From positions 1 through 34,157 of the IMG/VR virus record IMGVR_UViG_3300025071_000005: DNA of 34,157 bases; one strand, written 5' to 3'. This document shows positions 15,862 to 22,149 of this stretch, piece after piece. The first letter of the stretch is position 1; every line of letters starts with the position of its first letter. Both the position numbers and the translations under genes were made by a program. Below the pieces are notes generated by a model. That model made no database searches. It was not told the origin of the DNA and saw only the letters and a list, made by a program, of their open reading frames with translations. The stretch comes from a virus.

Positions 15862-16055
15862 ATGGAGTTACCATCTATTTTGGTTACCATCTTGAACACT
15901 TCACACACATTAAAATAGAATTGGATCCAACTTACGATTCAATTGAGAATTGTATATTGGATCACTTGATTGAGGAGTTTTGGATGCAAAATCAATACTT
16001 CCTGATCCTGATTGACGGGGTTCCTTACGAGTGGGAGGTGATAAGTGTTAAATGA
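15858..16055 (+). CDS. Unknown early protein, 65 aa
   Basis: The start overlaps the upstream stop (ATGA) after GGGGGTGAGG. It is a small acidic and aromatic soluble protein. Its last codons carry the GGGAGG site for the following tiny membrane gene. Function not recognised. Confidence 0.65.
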   Translation: MNGVTIYFGYHLEHFTHIKIELDPTYDSIENCILDHLIEEFWMQNQYFLILIDGVPYEWEVISVK

Positions 16056-16146
16056 TTGGATTGATTACGCAATATTCTTCTTGATTCCCTTTGCGGTATA
16101 TTCTGTTTTCTTGATACTCGGTGTCATTGCTAGGTGGATGTTATGA
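16045..16146 (+). CDS. Tiny membrane protein, 33 aa (GTG start)
   Basis: A GTG at 16045 has GGGAGG six bases upstream (16033-16038), inside the previous gene. The product is almost entirely one transmembrane helix (YAIFFLIPFAVYSVFLILGV) with an Asp/Trp N-terminus and an Arg/Trp C-terminal edge. Phage-encoded single-helix peptides of this size are often inhibitors of host membrane functions or superinfection-exclusion factors. That role is only a possibility. Confidence 0.55.
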   Translation: MLNDWIDYAIFFLIPFAVYSVFLILGVIARWML

Positions 16147-16199
16147 AGGATGAAACAATTATATTTTACATATTGTTATTTTTATTGATAGGTTGCTGA
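16143..16199 (+). CDS. Candidate 18-aa lipobox-like peptide
   Basis: An ATG overlaps the stop of the 33-aa gene (ATGA). The peptide is MKDETIIFYILLFLLIGC, a short hydrophobic helix that ends in LIGC, like a lipoprotein signal cut off at its Cys. GGTGGA lies upstream. It is so short that it may be chance, but the overlap with its neighbour and the terminator right after it fit a real last cistron. Confidence 0.3.
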   Translation: MKDETIIFYILLFLLIGC

Positions 16200-16223
16200 A
16201 ACAATCAAAACAATAAAACTCTG

Positions 16224-16257
16224 AAACTCTCATTACTTGCATAGTGAGAGTTTTTTT
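16224..16257 (+). terminator. Rho-independent terminator of the plus early operon
   Basis: AAACTCTCA (16224-16232) pairs with TGAGAGTTT (16245-16253), with a run of seven T from 16251. It ends the 14960-16199 operon. Confidence 0.88.
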
Positions 16258-16263
16258 GTGTAT

Positions 16264-16288
16264 ATTGTTTCTGTAACTATGAAACAAT
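16264..16288. promoter_or_regulatory. Operator-like inverted repeat before the 97-aa gene
   Basis: ATTGTTTC (16264-16271) and GAAACAAT (16281-16288) are perfect inverted arms separated by nine bases, 33 bp upstream of the 16321 start. It uses the array octamer, so the same protein may regulate this gene. A convincing promoter pair could not be fixed here. Confidence 0.55.
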
Positions 16289-16320
16289 TGATACTGTAAA
16301 ATCTCAAAGGATAGCACGAA

Positions 16321-16614
16321 ATGAGTACACACGACCGTAACACACCGAAACGAAACAATACCTACTTAATCAAACCACACAATCAAATAGCAAAGTGTAT
16401 AAAGACTGAATCTATAACGGGGTTACTATGGGCGTTTATACAACTTGCACAACATGAAATTAAACACACAGGAAAAACCGAAACATTCACAGGTTCTGAA
16501 CTCAATAAGTTTGTTACTCTGTTGCATACTAGGGAGGTAGAATCGAAACTCTCACAACCTGAAACAATGGACGTTTCGGCTGTTTCGGAATGGTTAGAGA
16601 AAACGAAACAATGA
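16321..16614 (+). CDS. Unknown 97-aa protein inside the GAAAC array; terminase-small-subunit candidate
   Basis: An AAAGGA site precedes the ATG. The N-terminus is basic (RNTPKRNNT), followed by helices and an acidic C-terminal segment (DVSAVSEWLEKTKQ). It is the last plus gene before the large terminase, though 815 bp away, and lies in a dense array of repeated sites. In many phages the small terminase subunit is a short helical DNA-binding protein coded here, with its packaging sites in or near its gene. That makes it a candidate, but I see no sequence signature. A plasmid-partition-like or regulatory DNA-binding role is equally possible. Confidence 0.55.
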   Translation: MSTHDRNTPKRNNTYLIKPHNQIAKCIKTESITGLLWAFIQLAQHEIKHTGKTETFTGSELNKFVTLLHTREVESKLSQPETMDVSAVSEWLEKTKQ

Positions 16615-16620
16615 CACACA

Positions 16621-16725
16621 ATGTGTTTCACCAAACACCCCGTAACACACTAAGTTTCGACACAATGAAACTGGACATGTTTCACCCAGCACCCCGAAAC
16701 TCATTATGTTTCGACACAATGAAAC
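16621..16725. repeat. Imperfect tandem repeat, 54-bp period
   Basis: Two 51-bp units (16621-16671 and 16675-16725) match at 43 of 51 positions. Both contain TTTCACC and CACCCCG, and both end in the identical TTTCGACACAATGAAAC. They directly follow the 97-aa gene in non-coding DNA. Confidence 0.92.
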
Positions 16726-16871
16726 AATGAAACTCTCAATCGTTGGGACGTTTTGGTTTGGGGTCCGTTGGCTGCTAACTATAAACAACTTAGATAAAAG
16801 AATAGTATCGCCCTATTGCTTTGATTCTATGATATCGCCGGTGTAGATTGGATGGGGTCGAATACGCCCGT

Positions 16872-16896
16872 ACACATACCTCGTATGTGTTACAGT
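16872..16896 (+). promoter_or_regulatory. Palindrome plus extended -10, copy A
   Basis: ACACATAC-CTC-GTATGTGT (16872-16890) is directly followed by TACAGT (16891-16896), preceded by TGT as in an extended -10. The upstream -35 is poor. It shares its layout with copy B 317 bp downstream. Confidence 0.5.
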
Positions 16897-16976
16897 ATGT
16901 AGACCTCTCCAACTACACAAGATAGCAGGTCGAACGTCATAGGTCTTTTATCGCGCCTTACTTAACAACATGGAAT

Positions 16977-17007
16977 AACCTATAGAGGAATCAATCCCCT
17001 ATAGGTT
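16977..17007. other. Stem-loop beside the 37-aa gene
   Basis: AACCTATAG (16977-16985) pairs with CTATAGGTT (16999-17007), and two more G-C pairs follow inside after one mismatch. It lies just past the stop of the minus-strand 37-aa gene, but no T-run follows on either strand. It may protect or process the transcript. Confidence 0.6.
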
Positions 17008-17013
17008 GAAGGT

Positions 17014-17127
17014 TTACGGTAAACGAGACATTGCTATAATCAATGCAATTAGTGTAGGTACTGTTAAGAGTGTAGGGATTATTACAATGCATAATAGTTC
17101 AATGAAATCATTGTTTGAGTTTTTCAT
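17014..17127 (-). CDS. Tiny membrane protein, 37 aa, with leader cassette
   Basis: On the minus strand, an ATG at 17127 is preceded by AGGA and a leader cassette copy (17141-17151). The product is a polar N-terminus (MKNSNNDF) and one transmembrane helix (IELLCIVIIPTLLTVPTLIA and a little more) ending SRLP. The leader shared with the early genes supports expression despite the size. It stands alone, opposite in strand to both neighbours. The role is unknown; small inner-membrane inhibitors of host or competing phages are one possibility. Confidence 0.6.
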   Translation of the reverse strand: MKNSNNDFIELLCIVIIPTLLTVPTLIALIIAMSRLP

Positions 17128-17140
17128 GTTGTATCCTGTG

Positions 17141-17151
17141 ATTGGTAGGTT
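17141..17151 (-). promoter_or_regulatory. Leader cassette copy of the 37-aa gene
   Basis: AACCTACCAAT on the minus strand, then CAC and AGGA before the ATG at 17127. It is the most diverged of the six leaders. Confidence 0.65.
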
Positions 17152-17188
17152 AATCCCTTTTGAATGGTAGGGAGTTGTATACGGCTGA

Positions 17189-17212
17189 ACACAAACCCTT
17201 TTGTGTTATAGT
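17189..17212 (+). promoter_or_regulatory. Palindrome plus extended -10, copy B (candidate late promoter)
   Basis: ACACAAA-CCCT-TTTGTGT (17189-17206) is directly followed by TATAGT (17207-17212), preceded by TGT. CTGAAC at 17185-17190 could serve as a weak -35. It is the nearest good promoter upstream of the large terminase, with about 210 bases of leader. Confidence 0.6.
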
Positions 17213-17379
17213 ATACAGAACTCACGCACAGGAAACAGGGGTAACCGGCTATCATTGTACCACTGTATAAGGCATCAATAACAGAATACTATTGCATGCT
17301 ATGTCGATTCGTTGTATGCTTTCTATAGGCTGCTATACAATACACCTTGTAGACGTTGTACCTAGTTCTTTAGTAGGGA

Positions 17380-17419
17380 GTCATGGGAGGGAGGGACATA
17401 CCAGCCCATGACACTTTTT
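17380..17419 (+). terminator. Terminator-like hairpin in the TerL leader
   Basis: GTCATGGG (17380-17387) pairs with CCCATGAC (17405-17412), then AC and five T, ending at the AAGGAG of the large terminase. It may attenuate late transcription or gate ribosome access. Confidence 0.65.
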
Positions 17420-17429
17420 AAGGAGTAGG

Positions 17430-18947
17430 ATGAACGATATACAAAAGCAACTATATACAGTATTCCAGGATCCATTTGAGTTTATCAGTAGACTTAACAT
17501 AGTATCCAAAGAGGGTCGTGTAGTACCTCTGAGACTCAATGCAGAACAGATAGACATCATCAACGCATTAGAAGAAGGTAGAGATACATTGGTATTGAAG
17601 CCTAGACAGATAGGTAGTTCTACAGTTGTCTGTGCTTACATGTTTTGGAAAGCTTATACATCAACAACACCACTAACATTAATAATACTATCTTATAAGA
17701 TTGCGAGTTCTAAGCACTTACTACATATCCATAAGAGATTCTATCAATACCTACCAGAGACATTGAAAAGACCATTAGATACTGACAATACAACAGAACT
17801 ATCTTTTAAGGGTGGTGGACGTATCATAGCCGCAGCAGCAACACAAGCTGGTGGTTTACGTAGTCAGACTTGTAGTATGCTACATATCTCAGAGTATGCC
17901 TTTGCAGAGAATCCTGAGGAACTTAAGGCTACTGCTATCAGTGCATTGAATGATGGACAGTTGGTAATAGAGAGTACTGCTAACTATTACAATGATGCAC
18001 TGTGGAAGGAAGTACATAAACATCAGATAGGAGAAGCAGATTGGAACTATCTATTCTTCCCTTGGTTTAGTCATAAAGAGTATTGTATGGATGACATACC
18101 GATAAGTCTTACAGATGAAGAACTGAAGTTACAGGAGCAGTATCATCTAACATTAGGACAACTATGTTGGAGAAGGGAGAAGATAAGTAAACTAGGATGG
18201 GAGAAGTTTGTACGTGAGTATCCGATGACATTGGATGAAGCATATCGTATCAGTGGTAATACATACTTTACGTATGATGACTTTGAGCATGTAGATGTAA
18301 TAACTGTAAGTCCTGTTGAGTGGGTAACCTTTGAAGCCCCGAATCCAGATGATACGTATGCGATAGGTGTAGATGTTAGTGGTGGTGTAGGTAGGGATTA
18401 TGCTGTAATATTCTGTATAAGTAGACTGACGTTACAAACAGTATGTATCTATAGAAGCAATACAGTAAGTCCGATACAGCTGGCAGATTACATATATGAT
18501 ATGAGTGTGACGTACAACAATGCACTGGTATTGGTAGAGAGTAACAACTATGGCCTGGCAACTATCCAGGAGCTATTGTATCAAGGGTTTCATAGGTTCT
18601 GGAAGGATCCACTTACTGGTAAAGACTTTCTTACAACGAGTAGAAGTAAGCCATTGTTATTTGAGAACTTGAAGAAGGGTATACAGACAGGAAGTATACG
18701 AATGATAGACAATGTAACGATGACAGAGTTAAGGTCTATTACAGTAGATGAAAAGGGCATCATAAGGTTTGGTGAAGACGTGGGTAGTCACTGTGACAGT
18801 GCAATGGCGATGACATTGGCTTATTGGTGTTTGAATAGTGTTAAGATAAAGCAGAGTGCATATTTACCGGATTGGATCATTAGTCAGAAAGCAGAGAAGC
18901 AATTGAGGACCAGTGGTGTTAGTCCAAGTTTGCATAGGAGGTATTGA
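17430..18947 (+). CDS. terL: Terminase large subunit, 505 aa
   Basis: The ATPase that pumps DNA into the prohead and the nuclease that cuts it. A Walker-A-like KPRQIGSST lies at 57-65 (Ser where Lys is usual), and a Walker-B-like MLHISE at 150-155 has the catalytic Glu155. The C-terminal nuclease has acidic residues in GVDVSGG (Asp315), LVESNNYG (Glu370) and HCDSAMA (Asp456). The length is normal for the family. An AAGGAG site lies four bases before the ATG. The stop overlaps the next start (TGATG). It opens the late head operon, with a hairpin in its leader. Confidence 0.93.
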   Translation: MNDIQKQLYTVFQDPFEFISRLNIVSKEGRVVPLRLNAEQIDIINALEEGRDTLVLKPRQIGSSTVVCAYMFWKAYTSTTPLTLIILSYKIASSKHLLHIHKRFYQYLPETLKRPLDTDNTTELSFKGGGRIIAAAATQAGGLRSQTCSMLHISEYAFAENPEELKATAISALNDGQLVIESTANYYNDALWKEVHKHQIGEADWNYLFFPWFSHKEYCMDDIPISLTDEELKLQEQYHLTLGQLCWRREKISKLGWEKFVREYPMTLDEAYRISGNTYFTYDDFEHVDVITVSPVEWVTFEAPNPDDTYAIGVDVSGGVGRDYAVIFCISRLTLQTVCIYRSNTVSPIQLADYIYDMSVTYNNALVLVESNNYGLATIQELLYQGFHRFWKDPLTGKDFLTTSRSKPLLFENLKKGIQTGSIRMIDNVTMTELRSITVDEKGIIRFGEDVGSHCDSAMAMTLAYWCLNSVKIKQSAYLPDWIISQKAEKQLRTSGVSPSLHRRY

Positions 18948-18950
18948 TGA
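18928..18950. repeat. 23-bp direct repeat, left of the methyltransferase
   Basis: Exact copy of 19567-19589, beginning GTTTGCATAGG and ending at the ATGA of the next start codon. It contains the ribosome binding site GGAGG. The two copies lie 639 bp apart and bracket the methyltransferase gene. Confidence 0.95.
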
Positions 18951-19576
18951 TTCAGTTGTTTAATGGTGATTGTATGGAAGCGTTTGCTGGTATGGAGGAC
19001 AACCAGTATGACATAGCAATTGTTGATCCACCGTTTGGTATTGGAAACTTTATTCAAACAACAGGCAAGCATCACAATGGTGTACAACGAAAAGCCAAAA
19101 AAGTTATATGGAATAACAGTACACCTACAGAGTTATACTTTGCGGAGCTTCGTCGGGTAAGTAAGCATCAGATTATATTTGGTGCGAATTACTACAACTG
19201 TTTTGATAAAAAGCATGGTGCGATTGTTTGGGTAAAGAATCAACCGATGCCCAACTTTAGTAAAGCCGTGATAGCCAGTTGTACGTTTCACAAGAAGATT
19301 GAGTTGTATCAGCAGACATGGACAAACTTTGTAGCTGATGGTCGATGTACAAAGCATCCATGTGAAATGCCAATAGACTTGTATATGTGGTTATTAGAAA
19401 GTTATGCTAAAAAAGGAAACAAGATACTTGATACACATTTAGGGTCTGGGTCTATTGCAGTTGCTTGTCACAACCTGGGATATAGTTTAGATGGGTATGA
19501 GATTAATGCAGAGTACTTTGATGCTGCACAGAAAAGATTACATGAACATCAACGTCAACTTCAATTGTTTGCATAG
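18947..19576 (+). CDS. DNA amino-methyltransferase (beta-class, N6-adenine or N4-cytosine), 209 aa
   Basis: DPPF (27-30, catalytic) comes before the SAM-binding DTHLGSGS (162-169), the order of beta-class enzymes that methylate adenine N6 or cytosine N4. The ATG at 18947 follows GGAGG and overlaps the TerL stop; a TTG three bases upstream is not needed. It is short, with a small recognition region (about 35-130). No nuclease partner is present. It is bracketed by an exact 23-bp repeat, so it looks like an inserted cassette. It probably protects phage DNA. Adenine is the more likely target but is not proven. Confidence 0.9.
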   Translation: MIQLFNGDCMEAFAGMEDNQYDIAIVDPPFGIGNFIQTTGKHHNGVQRKAKKVIWNNSTPTELYFAELRRVSKHQIIFGANYYNCFDKKHGAIVWVKNQPMPNFSKAVIASCTFHKKIELYQQTWTNFVADGRCTKHPCEMPIDLYMWLLESYAKKGNKILDTHLGSGSIAVACHNLGYSLDGYEINAEYFDAAQKRLHEHQRQLQLFA

Positions 19577-19589
19577 GAGGTATTGATGA
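19567..19589. repeat. 23-bp direct repeat, right of the methyltransferase
   Basis: Exact copy of 18928-18950. It covers the end of the methyltransferase gene, a GGAGG and the start of the next gene, so recombination between copies would remove the methyltransferase and leave a perfect junction. Confidence 0.95.
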
Positions 19590-19834
19590 GTAAAGATTTA
19601 TCAGTGTGTGGTGTCTGTGGGTGTGACCCATGTGATTGTCATGGTGTAGTAGAGCTGGTAGATTTAAAATACAAAGTCAAGGACAAGTATTTTAGAATCT
19701 GTGTACCCAAAAGGTTTGTAGACATTTATCGAAGCATGTATAGGTACATAGAGGTCATGGAAGCAGATGGAACTATGGTAGTGTATAATAGTGTTGTTGT
19801 TAAGAACAAGGATACTTCAAACAAGAGTATTTAA
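19586..19834 (+). CDS. Cys-rich N-terminus protein, 82 aa
   Basis: The start at 19586 follows GGAGG. The N-terminus has a tight Cys cluster (CGVCGCDPCDCHG, with Cys at 8, 11, 13, 16 and 18) that probably binds zinc; the rest is a small beta-like domain with basic and Tyr residues. Its 3' end runs 35 bp into the convergent Mom-like gene. In phage Mu a small zinc protein (Com) activates mom translation, but this sequence does not obviously resemble Com, so the parallel is only positional. Confidence 0.68.
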   Translation: MSKDLSVCGVCGCDPCDCHGVVELVDLKYKVKDKYFRICVPKRFVDIYRSMYRYIEVMEADGTMVVYNSVVVKNKDTSNKSI

Positions 19835-20456
19835 GAATCTTTCTCAGCTGTTTCTTTTGTTTCTTAGTGCCAAGTAATTTAATATATCTGTGTTTACAAA
19901 CATTTGATTTTTCTAGAGTCCATCCTTTTTCAAGGGCTTGTTTAACTGTAATGTTTTTACCTTGCTGTCTAGGATGTCGAATACAATTGTTTTTGTCTTT
20001 GTAGTAGGTTGTATATTTTCGAGTAGTACCACAATACAACCAAGACATTGCTTGATACACTCCTCCATGATGACCATGTTTGGTGTCAGCAAAAGAAATA
20101 ATTGCTTTGTATTTTGTTTTACCTTGTTGTATTCGATATGCCTGTAAAGCTTCAATACACTTAGAAACAATCTGGCTAGCAAGAGTTTTGCATGTTGGAT
20201 GCAAAACCAGTCTGCCAAGTTCAATAATATATTGTTTGTATTCAGCTCCGTATACGTTTTCTCGTATTTTTTCAGAACATGGTATTTGAAACGCAACAAC
20301 ACCAACCAGTATATTGTTTTCAAAAGCACCAAAACAAGAAGCATTGTTGCTGCATGACTTTAAGTAATGATACTTAGACAACAAAGTTCGTGCTTCTTTA
20401 ATGGTAATCTTTTGAATGTGTAAGACGTTTGTGGGAAATAATGACAATTGAATCAT
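19800..20456 (-). CDS. Mom-like DNA adenine modification protein (GNAT-fold), 218 aa
   Basis: SFADTKHGHHGGVYQA (121-136) followed by SWLYCG, with an upstream YHYLKS (29-34) and LGRLVLHP (80-87), is the pattern I recognise in the Mom family. Phage Mu Mom converts adenine to a methylcarbamoyl form and blocks many restriction enzymes. The C-terminus is a basic tail that could hold DNA. It is the only long minus-strand gene in the late region and its 3' end overlaps the Cys-rich gene, which suggests independent acquisition and control. Its upstream region shows no GATC, so Mu-style Dam control is not evident. Sure of family, less of the exact product. Confidence 0.82.
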   Translation of the reverse strand: MIQLSLFPTNVLHIQKITIKEARTLLSKYHYLKSCSNNASCFGAFENNILVGVVAFQIPCSEKIRENVYGAEYKQYIIELGRLVLHPTCKTLASQIVSKCIEALQAYRIQQGKTKYKAIISFADTKHGHHGGVYQAMSWLYCGTTRKYTTYYKDKNNCIRHPRQQGKNITVKQALEKGWTLEKSNVCKHRYIKLLGTKKQKKQLRKILKYSCLKYPCS

Positions 20457-20475
20457 AATCTACTATACTTAAAAT
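20448..20475 (+). promoter_or_regulatory. Possible promoter for portal, inside the mom-portal gap
   Basis: TTGAAT (20448-20453), a 16-bp spacer and TAAAAT (20470-20475), in an A/T-rich gap between the divergent Mom-like and portal genes. Transcription from here would restart the head operon downstream of the inverted gene. The same gap must contain the mom promoter on the other strand, which I could not fix. Confidence 0.5.
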
Positions 20476-20510
20476 ATATATTAGTGTAGCTGTTGTTGAG
20501 GGTAAAAGCA

Positions 20511-22148
20511 ATGAGAACAAATAAAGAGTGCGTTGCACTAATCAAGACAGTACTAGACGAGCACAATCATTTTTGGGACAGTCAACGTGCAGAGATGAAA
20601 CGATACAGAGATGTGTATGAGAATCGTTTTTGGCAGTCTGAGTATATGGACGACACGATGATACGGGTAGAAACCAGTGACTGTTTTAGTTATGTTGAGG
20701 GTTTTATTGCTTCTTTATTTAGTCGTAACCCTGCTGTGGTTATTGCAAAAGATGCGTCCATAATAGATGGAAATGCCAAGATGGCGCAAGCTGTTGTGAA
20801 TCGTTTTCTGTTTGACAAACGAGAGCAACTAGAGATAGCAAGTAGACTCGCATTAATTTATCCTTCAAGTTTCCTCAAACTTTCCCCAACGGATAGCACG
20901 GACATGCTTGAGAAAGTATCCATCCGTGCGATTCCGTGTTGGGAGATTATAGTAGACATGGATTCGAGTAGTTGGGAAGAACAACGGTATATAGCACATA
21001 CGTATTACTTGTCGATGCCAGAAGTAAGACAGAAGTTTGGGGCTAAGAAGTTTACGTCTATACCCAAAGTGGATTACTTTACACCCCAAGAGAAGTACAC
21101 AGGTGTATCTGAGGACTTGCCAGATGATTACTTGTACATCCAGGTAGTAGAGTTTTATGACCTTGCCTATGACAAGTTGTATTTTTGGAGTCCAAACTAT
21201 CGTGATGGTGGTGAACTGTTAGAGAAAAGTGAGATACCAATTCGAAGTTATGACGATAAACCAATGAGTCCTATCTGCCCATTGTTTTATGCACGTAAGC
21301 CAGAGAAGCCTATGTGTGGCATGAGTGCTGTGTGTAGGGTGTACGACCAGTTCTATGAAAAGAACATCCTTAGAACGTATTGGGCAAATGCTGTACGACG
21401 AGATTCTAGACAGTACTTGTACAAAGAAGGGTCATTGGATGAAGAAGCATTGGCTAAGATTACTGCTGGTGTAGATGGTGCAATGATACCGGTAGATGAA
21501 CCTGTGTTGGATGGGATTATACGTGCAGTCGGTGTTGAGCCATTGAGTGGAAACTTTGACAGGTATCTAGACTACATTGAGCAAGACATTAACCGTGGTA
21601 GTATTCTAGCCCCATTCTCTAGAGGGGAAGCAACTAAGGCAACTGCAACAGAAGTTACAGCCCTAGCCCAGTATTCAGCATCTGAGATTGGTAAGTTGGC
21701 ACGTGAAAGAGACAATGCGATTGAGGTTATGGCTATTACATACTTGCGTATCATTAGTTTGTTGGCTGAAGATAAAGAACAGGCTGTGATTGAAGTAGAT
21801 GGTTTGCCCAAAGTGATTACGGTAAAAGACTTGGATGCCAAGTTTAAGATTGTGGCATTGGATCAAAGTAGCACTCCACTTTCAGAAGCCTTGAAACGAA
21901 CCAATCTGGTACAGCTGTTGCCAGTACTTACACAACTTGGTGTACCACCGGAGAAGATCAAAGAGGAACTGATTCGGATTTATGACTTACCCGAATCCTT
22001 TTTAGAAGAAGTTGTTGCACCACCAGCACCACCACAAGGTATGGGTGGAGCACCACAAGAAGATATGCAAACCACACCAGGTGATATAGGCGCACAAGGT
22101 GAACTACCATCTGCCCAACTAGCACAAATGCTTAACAAACAGAGATAA
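20511..22148 (+). CDS. Portal (head-tail connector) protein, about 545 aa
   Basis: The ATG at 20511 has GAGG nine bases upstream; a TTG at 20493 would add six residues. The length, the acidic/aromatic N-terminal half and the long helical segment (about 335-430, with SRGEATKATATEVTAL) match podovirus portal proteins, where that segment forms the crown and barrel helices. The C-terminus is a Pro/Gly/Gln-rich tail. It is placed after terminase and before scaffold and capsid, the standard order. It forms the dodecameric ring through which DNA passes. Confidence 0.85.
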   Translation: MRTNKECVALIKTVLDEHNHFWDSQRAEMKRYRDVYENRFWQSEYMDDTMIRVETSDCFSYVEGFIASLFSRNPAVVIAKDASIIDGNAKMAQAVVNRFLFDKREQLEIASRLALIYPSSFLKLSPTDSTDMLEKVSIRAIPCWEIIVDMDSSSWEEQRYIAHTYYLSMPEVRQKFGAKKFTSIPKVDYFTPQEKYTGVSEDLPDDYLYIQVVEFYDLAYDKLYFWSPNYRDGGELLEKSEIPIRSYDDKPMSPICPLFYARKPEKPMCGMSAVCRVYDQFYEKNILRTYWANAVRRDSRQYLYKEGSLDEEALAKITAGVDGAMIPVDEPVLDGIIRAVGVEPLSGNFDRYLDYIEQDINRGSILAPFSRGEATKATATEVTALAQYSASEIGKLARERDNAIEVMAITYLRIISLLAEDKEQAVIEVDGLPKVITVKDLDAKFKIVALDQSSTPLSEALKRTNLVQLLPVLTQLGVPPEKIKEELIRIYDLPESFLEEVVAPPAPPQGMGGAPQEDMQTTPGDIGAQGELPSAQLAQMLNKQR

Positions 22149-22149
22149 A

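Larger units (their letters stand above)
16152..16738. repeat. GAAAC motif array
   Basis: The octamer GAAACAAT occurs exactly at 16152, 16198, 16281, 16352, 16561, 16605 and 16721. Many more GAAAC/GTTTC cores lie between, on both strands, and GAAACTCTCA occurs at 16223, 16545 and 16729. The array ignores gene boundaries: it runs through the end of the early operon, the terminator, the 97-aa gene and the following non-coding DNA. This looks like a multi-site binding region. Confidence 0.8.
16739..17379. other. Late control region, mostly non-coding
   Basis: Between the repeat array and the TerL leader hairpin, this stretch holds two similar palindrome-promoters (16872-16896 and 17189-17212), a stem-loop (16977-17007) and one 37-codon gene on the minus strand. 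I found no tRNA and no other convincing gene. Confidence 0.6.

Noticed and set aside
16800-16870. tRNA-like GGTCGAATACGCCC segment
   Set aside because: The T-arm consensus is imperfect and no acceptor, D or anticodon stems could be built around it.
17278-17305. Third copy of the early promoter core (AGAATACTAT)
   Set aside because: Only ten bases match and no -35 lies at a suitable distance.
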